A stretch of 64,000 nucleotides of DNA from Pseudomaricurvus hydrocarbonicus (GCF_011602365.1 NZ_JAAONZ010000023.1:18331-82330), one strand, 5' to 3'. Shown: positions 27,650-37,287, counted from the stretch's first letter. Numbers and translations: made by a program. The notes: generated by a model not told the origin, from the sequence alone.

Positions 27650-28486
27650 ATGAACAACCCATTAAGCTCATCACGCGAGAATTCGGCATCAGTAGCAACC
27701 TGCGCTAATTCTTTTGACGCCAGCCCCGTGTCGGCTGACACAGGCTCAGCCTTTGCGCCTCATGCCGTAGACCGGCTGCGACAATTTTGTGAGTCCCAAT
27801 CCACACGGGTATTTAATGCCCGGGGTATAGCCCTGCAGCGTTGCCCAAGCTGCATGTTGGGACACAACACCTGTATTTGCGCCTGGCGCAAACCGACAGC
27901 GTCAACGATTGATTTTGTGCTCTTGATGCATCGGGACGAGGTCTATAAGCCAACCAATACCGGGCGCCTGATTGCCGATTTGTACCCCGATCAATGCCAG
28001 GCGTTTTTGTGGGACAGAACCCGTCCCGACGCCGAATTGTTAGCCCTGCTGGACGACCCCGGTCGACACTGCCAAGTGGTGTTTCCACCGCGTGACCGTG
28101 AAACCCGGATCATTGAGACTCAGGTAGGAGCGCCAGACAACCAGCGTCGCCCTACCGTGATCTTACTGGACGGCACCTGGAAACAGGCACGCAAGATGTA
28201 CAGCCAGGCTACCTGGCTTAGAGCCTTACCCGTTCTGGACCTCACTGACGCGATGACAGAACTCGATCAACAACTGGGCCACTACAAAGTCAGGCAGGCC
28301 TGTGAGACCGGGAGGCTGGCCACGGCAGAAGCCGCCGCCCTGTGCCTGCAAGCGGCTCAGGACCAGGCCAATGTGCATCACCTGCTCAACTATTTTACGG
28401 TGTTTAACGAACATTACGTCGCCACCCGGATGAATCGCAAGCCGGCAAGACTGAAAGCCCATTGCGATCTGGAAAACAGCCAATGA
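27650..28486 (+). CDS. DTW domain protein, tRNA-uridine aminocarboxypropyltransferase-like
   Basis: Predicted to transfer the 3-amino-3-carboxypropyl group of SAM to a tRNA uridine (acp3U), as shown for E. coli TapT (YfiP). The 278-residue protein has a zinc-type knuckle (RCPSCMLGHNTCICAW near residue 64), the conserved LLMHRDEVYKPTNTGRL and the DTW signature in VILLDGTWKQARKM. The first ~50 residues are Ser/Ala-rich and poorly conserved in character, so a start inside them is possible; ATG 27650 was chosen as the first one after glpE. Probably co-transcribed with glpE. Confidence 0.87.
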   Translation: MNNPLSSSRENSASVATCANSFDASPVSADTGSAFAPHAVDRLRQFCESQSTRVFNARGIALQRCPSCMLGHNTCICAWRKPTASTIDFVLLMHRDEVYKPTNTGRLIADLYPDQCQAFLWDRTRPDAELLALLDDPGRHCQVVFPPRDRETRIIETQVGAPDNQRRPTVILLDGTWKQARKMYSQATWLRALPVLDLTDAMTELDQQLGHYKVRQACETGRLATAEAAALCLQAAQDQANVHHLLNYFTVFNEHYVATRMNRKPARLKAHCDLENSQ

Positions 28487-28637
28487 ACCCAAACTTATCC
28501 CAACCCGATAGCTGAACGAAAAAACCTGATACCGTGATACTGGCCTTTTCGACCGCGTCCCAGAGCCACCCACACCCAGCGGTTGCCGTGACACGATCTG
28601 AGCGCGCGCCTGAACCGCTCGACAGCTGAGATAACTC

Positions 28638-29000
28638 ATGAAGCTCCAATACGATAGTCAGCCGGGAACAGAGACCTTGATTCTTGAAAATGAGCGCCTC
28701 TGGCGAGTGGAGATGTTCCTCAAGCGCAATGAAGATGACACCTACAGCCTGGTTGCCCTCTCGGGGATCAACAGCAGGCCCGCCGAATTGACCAAACTCC
28801 AGGGCCCTTATCAGATTCTCGAACAAGGTGTCGCAGCCAGATCAGCCATCGCCAGACAGCTTCAGAATAAAGGCTTCAGCGTGCAAATCGATCAGCACAG
28901 TATATGGCAGCTTCAGGCACAAAAGGCCATACAGTCCGTCCGACAACAGCGAGCAGACAGTCAGGGCAACTACGCATTTCACCCGGACGATGTGCTATAA
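28638..29000 (+). CDS. Small protein of unknown function
   Basis: A 120-residue soluble protein that I cannot assign to a family. It has no signal peptide, membrane segment or cysteine. It contains a hydrophilic beta-rich first half (LILENERLWRVEMFLKRNEDDTYSLVAL) and a Gln-rich second half (LQNKGFSVQIDQHSIWQLQAQ). Its codon use and composition resemble its neighbours, and it sits in the same direction as the DTW and CbiX genes. The ATG has only a weak ribosome binding site. Confidence 0.72.
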   Translation: MKLQYDSQPGTETLILENERLWRVEMFLKRNEDDTYSLVALSGINSRPAELTKLQGPYQILEQGVAARSAIARQLQNKGFSVQIDQHSIWQLQAQKAIQSVRQQRADSQGNYAFHPDDVL

Positions 29001-29062
29001 ATTCCATGTTGATGTGCTAAAGTCGTTGCCTTGATGTGCGTTAAACGAAGCCGTATCTTTCG

Positions 29063-29107
29063 TCGCCGACAACCAGTAAACCTCTCGCCGACACACCAGT
29101 AAACCAC
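29063..29107. repeat. 22/23-bp tandem duplication
   Basis: Copies at 29063-29084 and 29085-29107 share TCGCCGAC followed by ACCAGTAAACC, with one inserted base in the second copy. It lies 80 bp upstream of the CbiX gene. Confidence 0.75.
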
Positions 29108-29185
29108 TGGGGGATTGACCGGTAAAGTTCTGATACAGCAAAGAATTTAACGCGAATGAACAACAGACTTGCAGAGTAAAAAACA

Positions 29186-29575
29186 ATGACCGAGAACCCA
29201 CAACCGCGCGCTCTGGTGATTATGGCCCATGGCAGCCGCCGGGCTGCAGCAAACGAAGAATTTTTTAATCTGGTGAGCAGCATTGGCGAAGCGAATAGCG
29301 ACTACAGCCTGGTTAAACCCGCCCTGCTGGAACAGGCTCCGCCGACGCTACTGGAGGTCTGCCAAGCGCTACCCGCTGACATAACCCACATTGACGTCTA
29401 CCCCTTGTTTTTTAATCAGGGCCGTCATGTTGAAAAGGATATTCCCGCGCAAGTGGCTGAGGTAATGGATGCACTCCCACAGAAGCACGTCAGATTATTG
29501 GAATACTTTGGCCAAAATCAGGGCTTGGCAGGCTTGGTGGTGAGCCATATCGCCCAACAAAGGCCAGAAAATTAA
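29186..29575 (+). CDS. CbiX/SirB-type sirohydrochlorin chelatase domain protein
   Basis: A 129-residue single-domain chelatase-like protein, half the size of two-domain SirB and similar to the short CbiX form. The metal-binding histidines are in VIMAHGSRRAAANEEF and in VYPLFFNQGRHVEKDIP. It may insert Fe2+ or Co2+ into sirohydrochlorin for siroheme or cobalamin. No siroheme or cobalamin genes lie nearby, so the metal and pathway are open. Confidence 0.88.
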   Translation: MTENPQPRALVIMAHGSRRAAANEEFFNLVSSIGEANSDYSLVKPALLEQAPPTLLEVCQALPADITHIDVYPLFFNQGRHVEKDIPAQVAEVMDALPQKHVRLLEYFGQNQGLAGLVVSHIAQQRPEN

Positions 29576-29736
29576 CGGCAAGAACGCTGCCAAAAATGCC
29601 CCTTCACGGGCTGCGACTGAATGCATTCAACCCTGTTCGTACAATATTGACACACAATGCAGACACCACACAGATGCCATACCCCCTGTTTTTCCTGGCC
29701 ATAAGGCGGCATGGCATAGGCGAGTGGTGAAACCGT

Positions 29737-29994
29737 CTAGACACCCATTTTATTTAAGGTGTCCATCACTTCCCTGAGGGCTCGTGCGAGCTTTGGGTGT
29801 TTGGATTCAAACCCCACCGCCTGCTCTTCCAGCTGCTCGCCAAGATGTGAGGGTTCGGCCTGAACCTGACCGCCTCCCATGTTGGCCAACAGGTTGCCCA
29901 GCAAATCACGTTGCTTGCCGTCAATCGCGGTTTGCATCAGTTTCCGCACTTCTTCAATTTGAGCTTTTAGCTCTTCGTTTGAATCAATGTTCAT
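29737..29994 (-). CDS. DUF4404 family small protein
   Basis: An 85-residue acidic cytoplasmic protein. The N-terminal helix (LKAQIEEVRKLMQ) and the C-terminal HPKLARALREVMDTLNKMGV fit DUF4404 as I recall it. Function unknown. A 6-bp palindrome (ATAACT-cgttt-AGTTAT, 30066-30082) lies about 75 bp upstream and may be regulatory. It is a solitary minus-strand gene. Confidence 0.78.
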   Translation of the reverse strand: MNIDSNEELKAQIEEVRKLMQTAIDGKQRDLLGNLLANMGGGQVQAEPSHLGEQLEEQAVGFESKHPKLARALREVMDTLNKMGV

Positions 29995-30238
29995 CGATAA
30001 TCCTCATTGCGGCATTAAGCGTTACCGTTTAATACCATACGATATTTAAGTCCTGTGGACATTAAATAACTCGTTTAGTTATAGCTGAGTTTGCGCCGCC
30101 CCAGCAGACAAACTTATCGTTTAAAAAGCAGTAATGAAAGCGATTTTCAGCACAGCTTGACATAAGAAGTCTTGATACCGCCATAAAGTACTGCCCCCCC
30201 AACCAACAACGCGGAACCAGCCCCTCTGCCGCGGAGGC

Positions 30239-30766
30239 CTATTTGATCTGCCCCAGTTGGACCTCGCCCTCTTCCACTACACTCATTTTCGGCATAAACG
30301 TCAAGCCCAAATCCAGTTTGGCCTCAAGACGGTAAGTCAACGACGGCTTATTCAACTCAATCAGGTGTTTGACCAGTCTCATACTGTTGATAAAACTGGT
30401 CGAGACCGGCAGGGAAAAGCGCGCTTCGCTGTAGGGCTCTATCACCGGAATCTCTGCGGTCACACCGCTGGCGACTTTATAATCTTCAATGCTCAAACTA
30501 TAGCTCAATCCCTTTATCGCAAGCGTCTCACTGTTGGGATTGGTGACCCGCAAGCCCACCGAAAAGCGCTGTTCCATGCCCTCGGCCGGAAGGCGGTGGA
30601 TGGACGTCACCTCGACATCGGGCTCATCAAACTCAGGGGTGAGCGTCGCACAGCCGGATAAACACAGAAGCAGTATCAGACTGAAACATTTTGCACTGTT
30701 TGCACTAAAAGCAACGATGTGCCCAATAGCATCTCGATGACAGACCCGAACTGGTATCAGATTCAT
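30239..30766 (-). CDS. LEA14/WHy-domain lipoprotein
   Basis: A 175-residue predicted lipoprotein: hydrophobic signal ending in LCLSGC, giving acylation at the Cys near residue 35. The mature part is a single LEA type 2 (water stress and hypersensitive response) beta-sandwich, marked by QRFSVGLRVTNPNSETLAIKGLSYSL. Such proteins are linked to stress or desiccation tolerance, without a defined mechanism. ATG 30766 is preceded by AAGGA six bases away; the upstream in-frame extension is unlikely. Export to the outer membrane would depend on the LolCDE system encoded at 35-38.5 kb. Confidence 0.88.
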   Translation of the reverse strand: MNLIPVRVCHRDAIGHIVAFSANSAKCFSLILLLCLSGCATLTPEFDEPDVEVTSIHRLPAEGMEQRFSVGLRVTNPNSETLAIKGLSYSLSIEDYKVASGVTAEIPVIEPYSEARFSLPVSTSFINSMRLVKHLIELNKPSLTYRLEAKLDLGLTFMPKMSVVEEGEVQLGQIK

Positions 30767-30888
30767 GAACAATCCTTTTTCTTCAATTGAATTCATTGGC
30801 CTCAAAAAGACGAAAGACTTAACCTGGTGCGAACCCGACTGCAAACCGCCCCCATTTCCATGACCGGGTGAAAAACATTCACGGCAGG

Positions 30889-33468
30889 TTAAAACAAGCC
30901 TAGCTGCTGATCGACAATTTGTTCGAACGTAGTTCCCACAAATTGCAGAATCCCATCAGCGACCGGAGCAATCTGCCGCTCCAGGTACAACTCATAATCC
31001 AGTGTCGTGGTGACGTGCTCCAGAGGTTCAGGGCCGCTTGGCGTCAGCACGTATCGAATCCAGCCACCGCGCTGGTAGCGCTGGGGAGCGTCCTGTTCCT
31101 GCAACCACTGGTCCGCCAGGCGAGCAGCCTGGACATGGGGTGGGACATTGCGGACATACTCGTCCAAATGACGACGGATACGCTTGCGGTACACCAGCTT
31201 GGCGTCCTGCTCACCATTGCGGATTGAATCCACCACAGACATGACGTAGTCGTCATAAGACTCGCCCATAAACACCCGCCGATAAAGTTCTCGCTGAAAT
31301 TCACGTGCGAGCTGTGTCCAGTCCGTACGCACGGCTTCCAGACCTTTAAAAACCAATTCCGCAGTCTTGCCTGGCTTCTCCACCAACCCCGCGTAACGCT
31401 TTTTACTGCCTGTTTCTGCGCCACGAATGGTTGGCATCACAAAACGGCTGTAATGGGTTTCAAATTCAATTTCCAGATGGCTTTGTACCTGGTATTTTTC
31501 CTGCAAGAAATTACGCCACCAATCGTTCAGATAATCAGCCAAAGCCCGACCTTGTTGATCAATATCGTCTAAGGCAGTACCCGCGTCCGCATTCAGGCAC
31601 ACAAACACAGAGTCAGTATCGCCGTAAATCACCCGATGCCCCTGTGCTTCAATCAACTCCCTCGATTGAGTCAGCACCTGGTGACCACGCAGCGTGATGG
31701 AACTGGGCAACCGATAGTCAAAAAAGCGACAACCTGGTGTCCCCAAAACGCCATAAAACGAGTTCATGATGATTTTAATGGCTTGAGACATCGCCGAGTT
31801 TTGCTGGCGCTTGGCCCTGTCACGGGCGTCCCACAGCTCCCCAATAATATTGGGCAGCAATGCGCGGTGCTTTAAAAACACAGCGCCGTTAAATCCGGGC
31901 ACCAGGGCTGAGACATCAACCTCCCCGGTTTCTTCACGGTCCCAGTGGGGGTCCCGATGAATGCCCTGCTCGGTTTCTTCAAAGTGTCGGCCCGCAACAC
32001 GCGCCAGCGGGTCAATCATAAAGGTCCGAATGATGCTGGGGTACAGGGATTTAAAGTCCAGCACCAGCACATGTTCATACATGCCCGGAATGGAATCCAT
32101 CACATACCCTCCGGGACTGCCGACGCCCACAGGGTTCTCAATGAGCATCGGTGCCACAAACCCTTGCCGGTGCAAGCGAGGCAAATAACGATTATCAAAC
32201 GCAGCCACGGAACCACCGAATCGATCCATGGCCAGCCCGGTTAAACGCGCCCGCTCCACTGCGAATTCGATCAACTGTGCCTTGACGAAAATATCCCAGA
32301 CCAACTGGCAATCTTCCAGGTTATAAGCCGCCAGGGCCGGTTTGTCGTGATGGAACTGCTGCGTAATGGTTTCACCGCGATGATCGACGTCGTCGGTCAG
32401 CTTGCCTCGCTGTAAAAACTCTTGAGCCACAGAGTCGAGGGCAAAGCTTTCAAAGTTGTAAGTTGCCGACTTTAAGGTATCAATACCGTCCATCACCAGG
32501 CGCCCTGGTACGACCAGGGTGTAGTGTTCATCGTCGCTGCGGGACTGACGCCAGTCGATGCGTTTCTGGCCCCGCCCCAAATTTAACCGCATACCCAGTT
32601 CATCGGCTTTCTGTTGCAGAAAACGCAGGTCGAAATTAATAACGTTCCAACCGATCAGAATGTCAGGGTCAATCCTGTCGAACCATTGCAGAAAACACCT
32701 GAGCAGCTGTTTTTCATCGTCACAATACTGCAGGTAAGGTTGAGTATCCGGCACATCCCCCGCGCCGATCATAAGGACAATTTCTTGAGGCTGGGCAAGC
32801 TCGTCCCGGGTGTTGGTCACAACAGCCCCGACGGAGTACAAGTGGCCGCCAGTCATGGACGTTTCAATATCCAGGGACATGACCGTGTAGTGTGGTTGGT
32901 ACTCGGCTGAAGCCCCTTCGGCAGACAACAAGCTCGCCGCAGAAACCTGGGGGTTGCGCATGACGGCCACACCCCCTTCCCGTTCTGGCGTGCCGGTGAC
33001 GGTCACTGACCCCGTGATGAAGCGCTCCATCAAAAACCGATCGGTTGGTTGAATATCGGATTCAAACGGTGTCAGTCCCTGTTTGATCAAAATATCCCGA
33101 GCACGATAGAGCGTTCGCTGTTCCCGAAAATACAGCCCCACGACGGGTTGAAACTCAAAGCTCAGCAGATTCAGGGGTTTGGCTTCCCATACCGGCGCCA
33201 CAGAGGGATGGCGGGCCGACTGTCCAAGACGCCGATTGAGAAGGGCTTCAGCCTCGTCCAGCTGCTCATGAGGCAGAAAGAAAACACCAGTTTGCTGCTC
33301 AAATATTAGCTTGATGGCGCCAGTATCCGAGGTCACCCAATATTCGAGCTGCAATTGCCGCAAGCGTCCGAAACGGGAAGCCAGGGGGGCATCGTCCCAC
33401 TGTCGGGTCAGGATAAACCCCTGCATGCGGGTTAATCCGGCTTCATGAGCGTTTGAAGGCATTGGCAT
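30889..33468 (-). CDS. polB: DNA polymerase II (family B)
   Basis: An 859-residue repair polymerase that in E. coli restarts forks and extends past lesions. The proofreading exonuclease motifs are intact: ExoI DIET (200-203), ExoII NVINFDLRF (around 275), ExoIII YNLEDCQ (382-388). Polymerase motifs are DFKSLYPSI (471-479), KIIMNSFYG (565-573) and YGDTDS (615-620). Length is a little above E. coli Pol II (783). Unlike E. coli polB no SOS box was seen in the upstream 130 bp. Initiation could also be at the Met at residue 15. Confidence 0.96.
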   Translation of the reverse strand: MPMPSNAHEAGLTRMQGFILTRQWDDAPLASRFGRLRQLQLEYWVTSDTGAIKLIFEQQTGVFFLPHEQLDEAEALLNRRLGQSARHPSVAPVWEAKPLNLLSFEFQPVVGLYFREQRTLYRARDILIKQGLTPFESDIQPTDRFLMERFITGSVTVTGTPEREGGVAVMRNPQVSAASLLSAEGASAEYQPHYTVMSLDIETSMTGGHLYSVGAVVTNTRDELAQPQEIVLMIGAGDVPDTQPYLQYCDDEKQLLRCFLQWFDRIDPDILIGWNVINFDLRFLQQKADELGMRLNLGRGQKRIDWRQSRSDDEHYTLVVPGRLVMDGIDTLKSATYNFESFALDSVAQEFLQRGKLTDDVDHRGETITQQFHHDKPALAAYNLEDCQLVWDIFVKAQLIEFAVERARLTGLAMDRFGGSVAAFDNRYLPRLHRQGFVAPMLIENPVGVGSPGGYVMDSIPGMYEHVLVLDFKSLYPSIIRTFMIDPLARVAGRHFEETEQGIHRDPHWDREETGEVDVSALVPGFNGAVFLKHRALLPNIIGELWDARDRAKRQQNSAMSQAIKIIMNSFYGVLGTPGCRFFDYRLPSSITLRGHQVLTQSRELIEAQGHRVIYGDTDSVFVCLNADAGTALDDIDQQGRALADYLNDWWRNFLQEKYQVQSHLEIEFETHYSRFVMPTIRGAETGSKKRYAGLVEKPGKTAELVFKGLEAVRTDWTQLAREFQRELYRRVFMGESYDDYVMSVVDSIRNGEQDAKLVYRKRIRRHLDEYVRNVPPHVQAARLADQWLQEQDAPQRYQRGGWIRYVLTPSGPEPLEHVTTTLDYELYLERQIAPVADGILQFVGTTFEQIVDQQLGLF

Positions 33469-33638
33469 GACTTGGCTGCATTTTTAAAGGATCATGGACC
33501 AACCCCCAAAGCGTACTTTACTAAAGCATCCAATGAGGGAGACGCACCCGGCAATTAGCCACGTGCCTCAGCAGCGTTTTAGACTGGCGGACCATGAGAA
33601 GTAACGACTGGCGGGTTCAGGCAGTTTAACTCTGCCGG

Positions 33639-33953
33639 TCACGGACACTGATAAATGGCAAATGTTTGCACTCCGTTAACCACACCGCCTTTGGGGACAA
33701 CCGCATTGCCTCCCTGACTGAAAGCTTCGTTGCGCGCAAGGGTCAACACTTCGGTCGCCACCTTGTCAGAGTTACGCTTAAACACCAGGCTGTCTTTGGT
33801 TTTACCCGTCGCCGTTCCCAGGTATTTACAGGCGACCACGTCCTGAGCGTTTTTCAACGCAACCTGATCGGCACCGGGAGCTGTTTTGACCCAGGTGCAG
33901 GCTGACACAGTCATGATCGTCAGGAGAGGGATACACCTTACAACACGTCTCAT
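33639..33953 (-). CDS. DUF4156 lipoprotein
   Basis: A small lipoprotein of 104 residues. The signal ends in TVSAC, giving a lipidated Cys at about residue 19, followed by TWVKTAPGA. The mature part (CKYLGTATGKT, LARNEAFSQGGNAVV, AIYQCP) fits DUF4156, like E. coli YjeI. Two conserved Cys may form a disulfide. The start at the second ATG is favoured because GGAG stands seven bases before it. Function unknown. Confidence 0.85.
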   Translation of the reverse strand: MRRVVRCIPLLTIMTVSACTWVKTAPGADQVALKNAQDVVACKYLGTATGKTKDSLVFKRNSDKVATEVLTLARNEAFSQGGNAVVPKGGVVNGVQTFAIYQCP

Positions 33954-33994
33954 AAAGAACTCCATTTTGTCACAGTTGATAAAGGCGACATTGT

Positions 33995-34027
33995 ACCGAA
34001 ACCGTCATCAAAATGGGCTGTTTCGGT
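33995..34027. promoter_or_regulatory. Inverted repeat upstream of talB
   Basis: Perfect 8-bp arms ACCGAAAC (33995-34002) and GTTTCGGT (34020-34027) with a 17-bp spacer, 60 bp before the talB ATG. The centre-to-centre spacing of 25 bp is compatible with an operator for a dimeric regulator; the regulator is not known. Confidence 0.5.
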
Positions 34028-34086
34028 TCCGGTTTCCATGATTAAATAGTCTCAAATTCAGACCCGCCGTAGATAGGATACCGCCA

Positions 34087-35019
34087 ATGAGCAGCAAACT
34101 GGATCAACTCAAATCCATGACCGATGTCGTCGCTGACACCGGAGATATTGAGGCGATAGCCCGATATCAGCCTCTGGACGCCACCACCAACCCCTCCCTG
34201 CTTTTTAAAGCCGCCCAGATGCCCCAGTATGCCCCGCTGCTGCAGGAGGCGCTGAAGATGGCACAGGGTGATATTGGCTTGGCTGGCGATTACCTTGCTG
34301 TTGCCATTGGCGCCGAAATTATCAAACTGGTTCCCGGCCGCGTGTCTACCGAAGTGGATGCCCGTCTCTCGTTCAACACAGAGGCGACCATCAACAAAGC
34401 CAAACACCTGATCGATCTGTATCAGGAGCGCGGCATTGATAAGTCCCGCATCCTGATCAAAATCGCCTCTACCTGGGAGGGTATTCGCGCCGCTGAAGTG
34501 CTGGAGAAAGAAGGCATTAATTGCAATTTAACGCTGCTGTTTAATTTTGCCCAGGCGGTTGCCTGTGCCGAAGCCGGCGTGACCCTGATCTCCCCCTTTG
34601 TGGGGCGTATTCTAGATTGGTACAAAGCCAATACCGACGTCAAAGAGTACACCGCCGACACCGACCCCGGCGTGTTATCCGTCACGGGTATTTACAATTA
34701 TTACAAACAGCACGGCTACCAGACCATCGTCATGGGAGCCAGCTTCCGCAACCTGGGGGAAATTGAAGGTCTGGCCGGCTGTGATCGACTGACCATCAGC
34801 CCTCAATTGCTCGAAGAGCTGTCGCAGGATCAGCAAACTCTGGTACAGCGCCTGTCAGCAACAGCCTCAACCCAGGAGCAGCCCAAACAAAGTTTTGATG
34901 AAGCCGGTTTCCGCTTCGCCATGAATGAAGACCCCATGGCCACCGAAAAATTAGCCGACGGCATCCGCAACTTTGTCAAAGACCAGATCAACCTGGAAAA
35001 CCTGCTGGCTAACAGCTAG
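34087..35019 (+). CDS. talB: Transaldolase
   Basis: Pentose phosphate enzyme exchanging a dihydroxyacetone unit between sedoheptulose-7-P and glyceraldehyde-3-P. At 310 residues it is of the TalA/TalB type. The Schiff-base Lys is residue 125 in [21 protein letters not shown] (31-38) and [11 protein letters not shown] are also conserved. A ribosome binding site (AGGAT) precedes the ATG. It stands alone, preceded by an inverted repeat and convergent with lolE. A CTGGCTA/TAGCCAG hairpin at 35025-35045 could weakly terminate it. Confidence 0.97.
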   Translation: MSSKLDQLKSMTDVVADTGDIEAIARYQPLDATTNPSLLFKAAQMPQYAPLLQEALKMAQGDIGLAGDYLAVAIGAEIIKLVPGRVSTEVDARLSFNTEATINKAKHLIDLYQERGIDKSRILIKIASTWEGIRAAEVLEKEGINCNLTLLFNFAQAVACAEAGVTLISPFVGRILDWYKANTDVKEYTADTDPGVLSVTGIYNYYKQHGYQTIVMGASFRNLGEIEGLAGCDRLTISPQLLEELSQDQQTLVQRLSATASTQEQPKQSFDEAGFRFAMNEDPMATEKLADGIRNFVKDQINLENLLANS

Positions 35020-35083
35020 TCGTACTGGCTACTTTTCATAGCCAGGGGAGACCTGACCCGGAAACGCTTTAGCGCTGCGCCGG

Positions 35084-35134
35084 GCAGCCCCCACACATCA
35101 GCAGCCCCTACACCTCAGCAGCCCCCACACCTTC
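35084..35134. repeat. 17-bp tandem repeat, 3 copies, between convergent genes
   Basis: Copies at 35084-35100, 35101-35117 and 35118-35134; consensus GCAGCCCCCACACCTCA, with one or two changes per copy. It lies between the convergent 3' ends of talB and lolE, the same placement as the 20-bp array at 13.3 kb. Confidence 0.9.
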
Positions 35135-35149
35135 GCAGACTGCCTTCCG

Positions 35150-36397
35150 CTACTCAAATCGCAATGCCTCAGCGGGTGCCACCCGGCTCGCTCGCCAGGC
35201 AGGATACAAGGTGGCCAGCAAACTCATCAATAACGACACCCCGGCCACCAATAGAAAATCGTGCAGCTGCAATTCTGACGGCAGGTAGTTGACCGGGTAG
35301 ATTTCGGCATCCAAAAACTGAACATGGAACAGTGACTGCAAAGCGTTTACAACATCGTGGGCCACCAGCGAGCCCACCACCCCAAAGCCCACGCCCAACA
35401 AGGTTCCAAGCGCTCCAATCACAGCGCCCTGCACCACAAAAATTGCCAAGATATCCCCGCGAGATGCCCCCAGGGTTTTCAGAATGGCGATGTCGGTTTG
35501 CTTATCAACCACCACCATCACCAGGGTGGAAACCACATTGAACGCCGCAATTGCAACAATCAAGAACAGCAGCAGGCCCACCAGGTTTTTTGACATCTGC
35601 ACGGCGTGAAACAAATTGCCGTGAGTGCGTGTCCAGTCAGATCCGTAGTAGCCATACTCCATACTTCGAACCTGGCGGTAAATGGCATCAGGTGCAGAAA
35701 ACAGGTCCTGCGTTTTCACTCGTAAGCCGGATACCCGCCCCGGGAATTCCGACAGTTCACTGGCGGCCTCCATATTCATTAACGCCAGTGCGTAATCCAA
35801 TTCCGTCCCCGACTCGATAACCCCTGCCAAATACATCGGTTTGAATTTAGGTAATTCACGGGCGTTGCGGGAGTTGGGCACCAACACTGTCAGCCGGTCA
35901 CCGGTTTGTGCGTTCAGATTTTTCGCCAGACCCGCCCCTAAAACGATGGCGTTGTTGTCACCGCCCTCCTGAGCAGAAAGCTTTTCCAGAACATCCGGGG
36001 CCACATAGTCGGCAATCACTGAAACACTTTGTTCACTCCCCACATCAATGCCATACAGGGCAGTGGGTTGAACTTTTTTACCCACGGATAGCATGCCCTG
36101 CAACTCGACAAACGGGGCAGCAGCGATGAACTCGGGGTTTTCCAGCAACTGGTCTCGCACCGATGGCCAGTCTTCAATGCCGTAGCGAAAATAAATGGCA
36201 CCGTGTGGCATGATACCCAAAATGCGATCACGTAACTCTTTTTCAAAGCCGTTCATCACAGACAAAACGGTTAACAGTAAACCAACGCCCAGCATTAACC
36301 CAAGAATTGAAATTCCGGAGATAAAAGACACCAGTTGAGTTCGGCGCCGGGCACCCGCGTAGCGCAGACCGACGAACAGATTGAAGAATCGGATCAT
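35150..36397 (-). CDS. lolE: Lipoprotein-releasing ABC transporter permease LolE
   Basis: A 415-residue inner-membrane permease of the MacB/LolCE fold: one N-terminal membrane helix (about 22-48, SFISGISILGLMLGVGLLLTVLSVMNGFEKEL), a large periplasmic domain, then three helices. It works with LolC and LolD to extract outer-membrane lipoproteins and pass them to LolA. Its ATG follows the lolD stop directly with no gap, and lolC comes before lolD, the standard lolC-lolD-lolE order. LolC and LolE are paralogues; this one is named LolE by position and similarity, and the hook that recruits LolA cannot be judged here. Confidence 0.9.
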   Translation of the reverse strand: MIRFFNLFVGLRYAGARRRTQLVSFISGISILGLMLGVGLLLTVLSVMNGFEKELRDRILGIMPHGAIYFRYGIEDWPSVRDQLLENPEFIAAAPFVELQGMLSVGKKVQPTALYGIDVGSEQSVSVIADYVAPDVLEKLSAQEGGDNNAIVLGAGLAKNLNAQTGDRLTVLVPNSRNARELPKFKPMYLAGVIESGTELDYALALMNMEAASELSEFPGRVSGLRVKTQDLFSAPDAIYRQVRSMEYGYYGSDWTRTHGNLFHAVQMSKNLVGLLLFLIVAIAAFNVVSTLVMVVVDKQTDIAILKTLGASRGDILAIFVVQGAVIGALGTLLGVGFGVVGSLVAHDVVNALQSLFHVQFLDAEIYPVNYLPSELQLHDFLLVAGVSLLMSLLATLYPAWRASRVAPAEALRFE

Positions 36398-37243
36398 TTA
36401 ACGCTCGCCTGTAACCGGGCCTGCTGTTGCAGATTCAGAAGCTGAAGACGCTGACGGTACCGCAAGCACCGTGCTGTTATCAGCCTTTTCCAGCAACTGA
36501 CCATCTTCCAACACCAGCACCCTATCCATAGAGTGTGCCAGGTGTTCATCATGGGTCACAATAATAAAGCTGGTTGACAAGCTTTGACTCAGCTCCGACA
36601 GCAAAGACTGAATGGAATCCGCAGTCTGGCGATCCAGATTTCCCGTGGGTTCATCCATCAATACACAGGCGGGCTGATTGACCAAGGCGCGGGCAATGGC
36701 GACACGCTGGCGCTCCCCGCCCGACAACTCGGCCGGCTTGTGCTGTACTCGTTTCGCCAAACCCACTTTCTCAAGCCAGTGGAACGCTGCGGTCAGGGCT
36801 TCCTTTTTAGAAGCCCCGGCAATCAGCTGTGGCATTGCCACATTTTCCAGCGCCGTAAACTCACCCAGTAAGTGATGGAACTGGTAGACAAACCCCAAAT
36901 GCCGGTTGCGCAACTTGCCTCGCTGATTGTCCGAACAGCCCGAAAACGGCTCACCCAACAGAAACACCTCCCCCTCATCGGGTGTATCCAGGCCTCCAAT
37001 CAGGTTCAACAGTGTGGACTTCCCCGAGCCCGAGCTGCCGACAATGGCCAGACGCTCTCCCCGGGCTAACGACAAGTCTACCCCTTTAAGTACATCGACG
37101 ACGGCAGGCCCCTGATCGTAATGTTTGCGCAACTGACGACATAATAATGTGGGCACTGAAGCTCCTTCCGCGTTCATGGGTTTTGGAGTGCTTGAGACAC
37201 GCTCTTCGACAGCCAAATTTAATTCATGCATGGCTGGACTCAT
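36398..37243 (-). CDS. lolD: Lipoprotein-releasing ABC transporter ATPase LolD
   Basis: ATPase of the Lol exporter, cytoplasmic face. Walker [10 protein letters not shown], signature [15 protein letters not shown] and Walker [11 protein letters not shown] with the His of [10 protein letters not shown] are intact, as is the LolD-type FVYQFHHLL. It is long, 281 residues against about 230: roughly 25 extra at each end. Initiation at the internal Met (residue 23, [13 protein letters not shown]) would remove the first; the Ser/Ala-rich C-terminal tail is real. It lies 45 bp after lolC and abuts lolE. Confidence 0.93.
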   Translation of the reverse strand: MSPAMHELNLAVEERVSSTPKPMNAEGASVPTLLCRQLRKHYDQGPAVVDVLKGVDLSLARGERLAIVGSSGSGKSTLLNLIGGLDTPDEGEVFLLGEPFSGCSDNQRGKLRNRHLGFVYQFHHLLGEFTALENVAMPQLIAGASKKEALTAAFHWLEKVGLAKRVQHKPAELSGGERQRVAIARALVNQPACVLMDEPTGNLDRQTADSIQSLLSELSQSLSTSFIIVTHDEHLAHSMDRVLVLEDGQLLEKADNSTVLAVPSASSASESATAGPVTGER

Positions 37244-37287
37244 TTGATTTTGGCAATGATTTTATCGTTGCTGGACTGCCGATCTTG

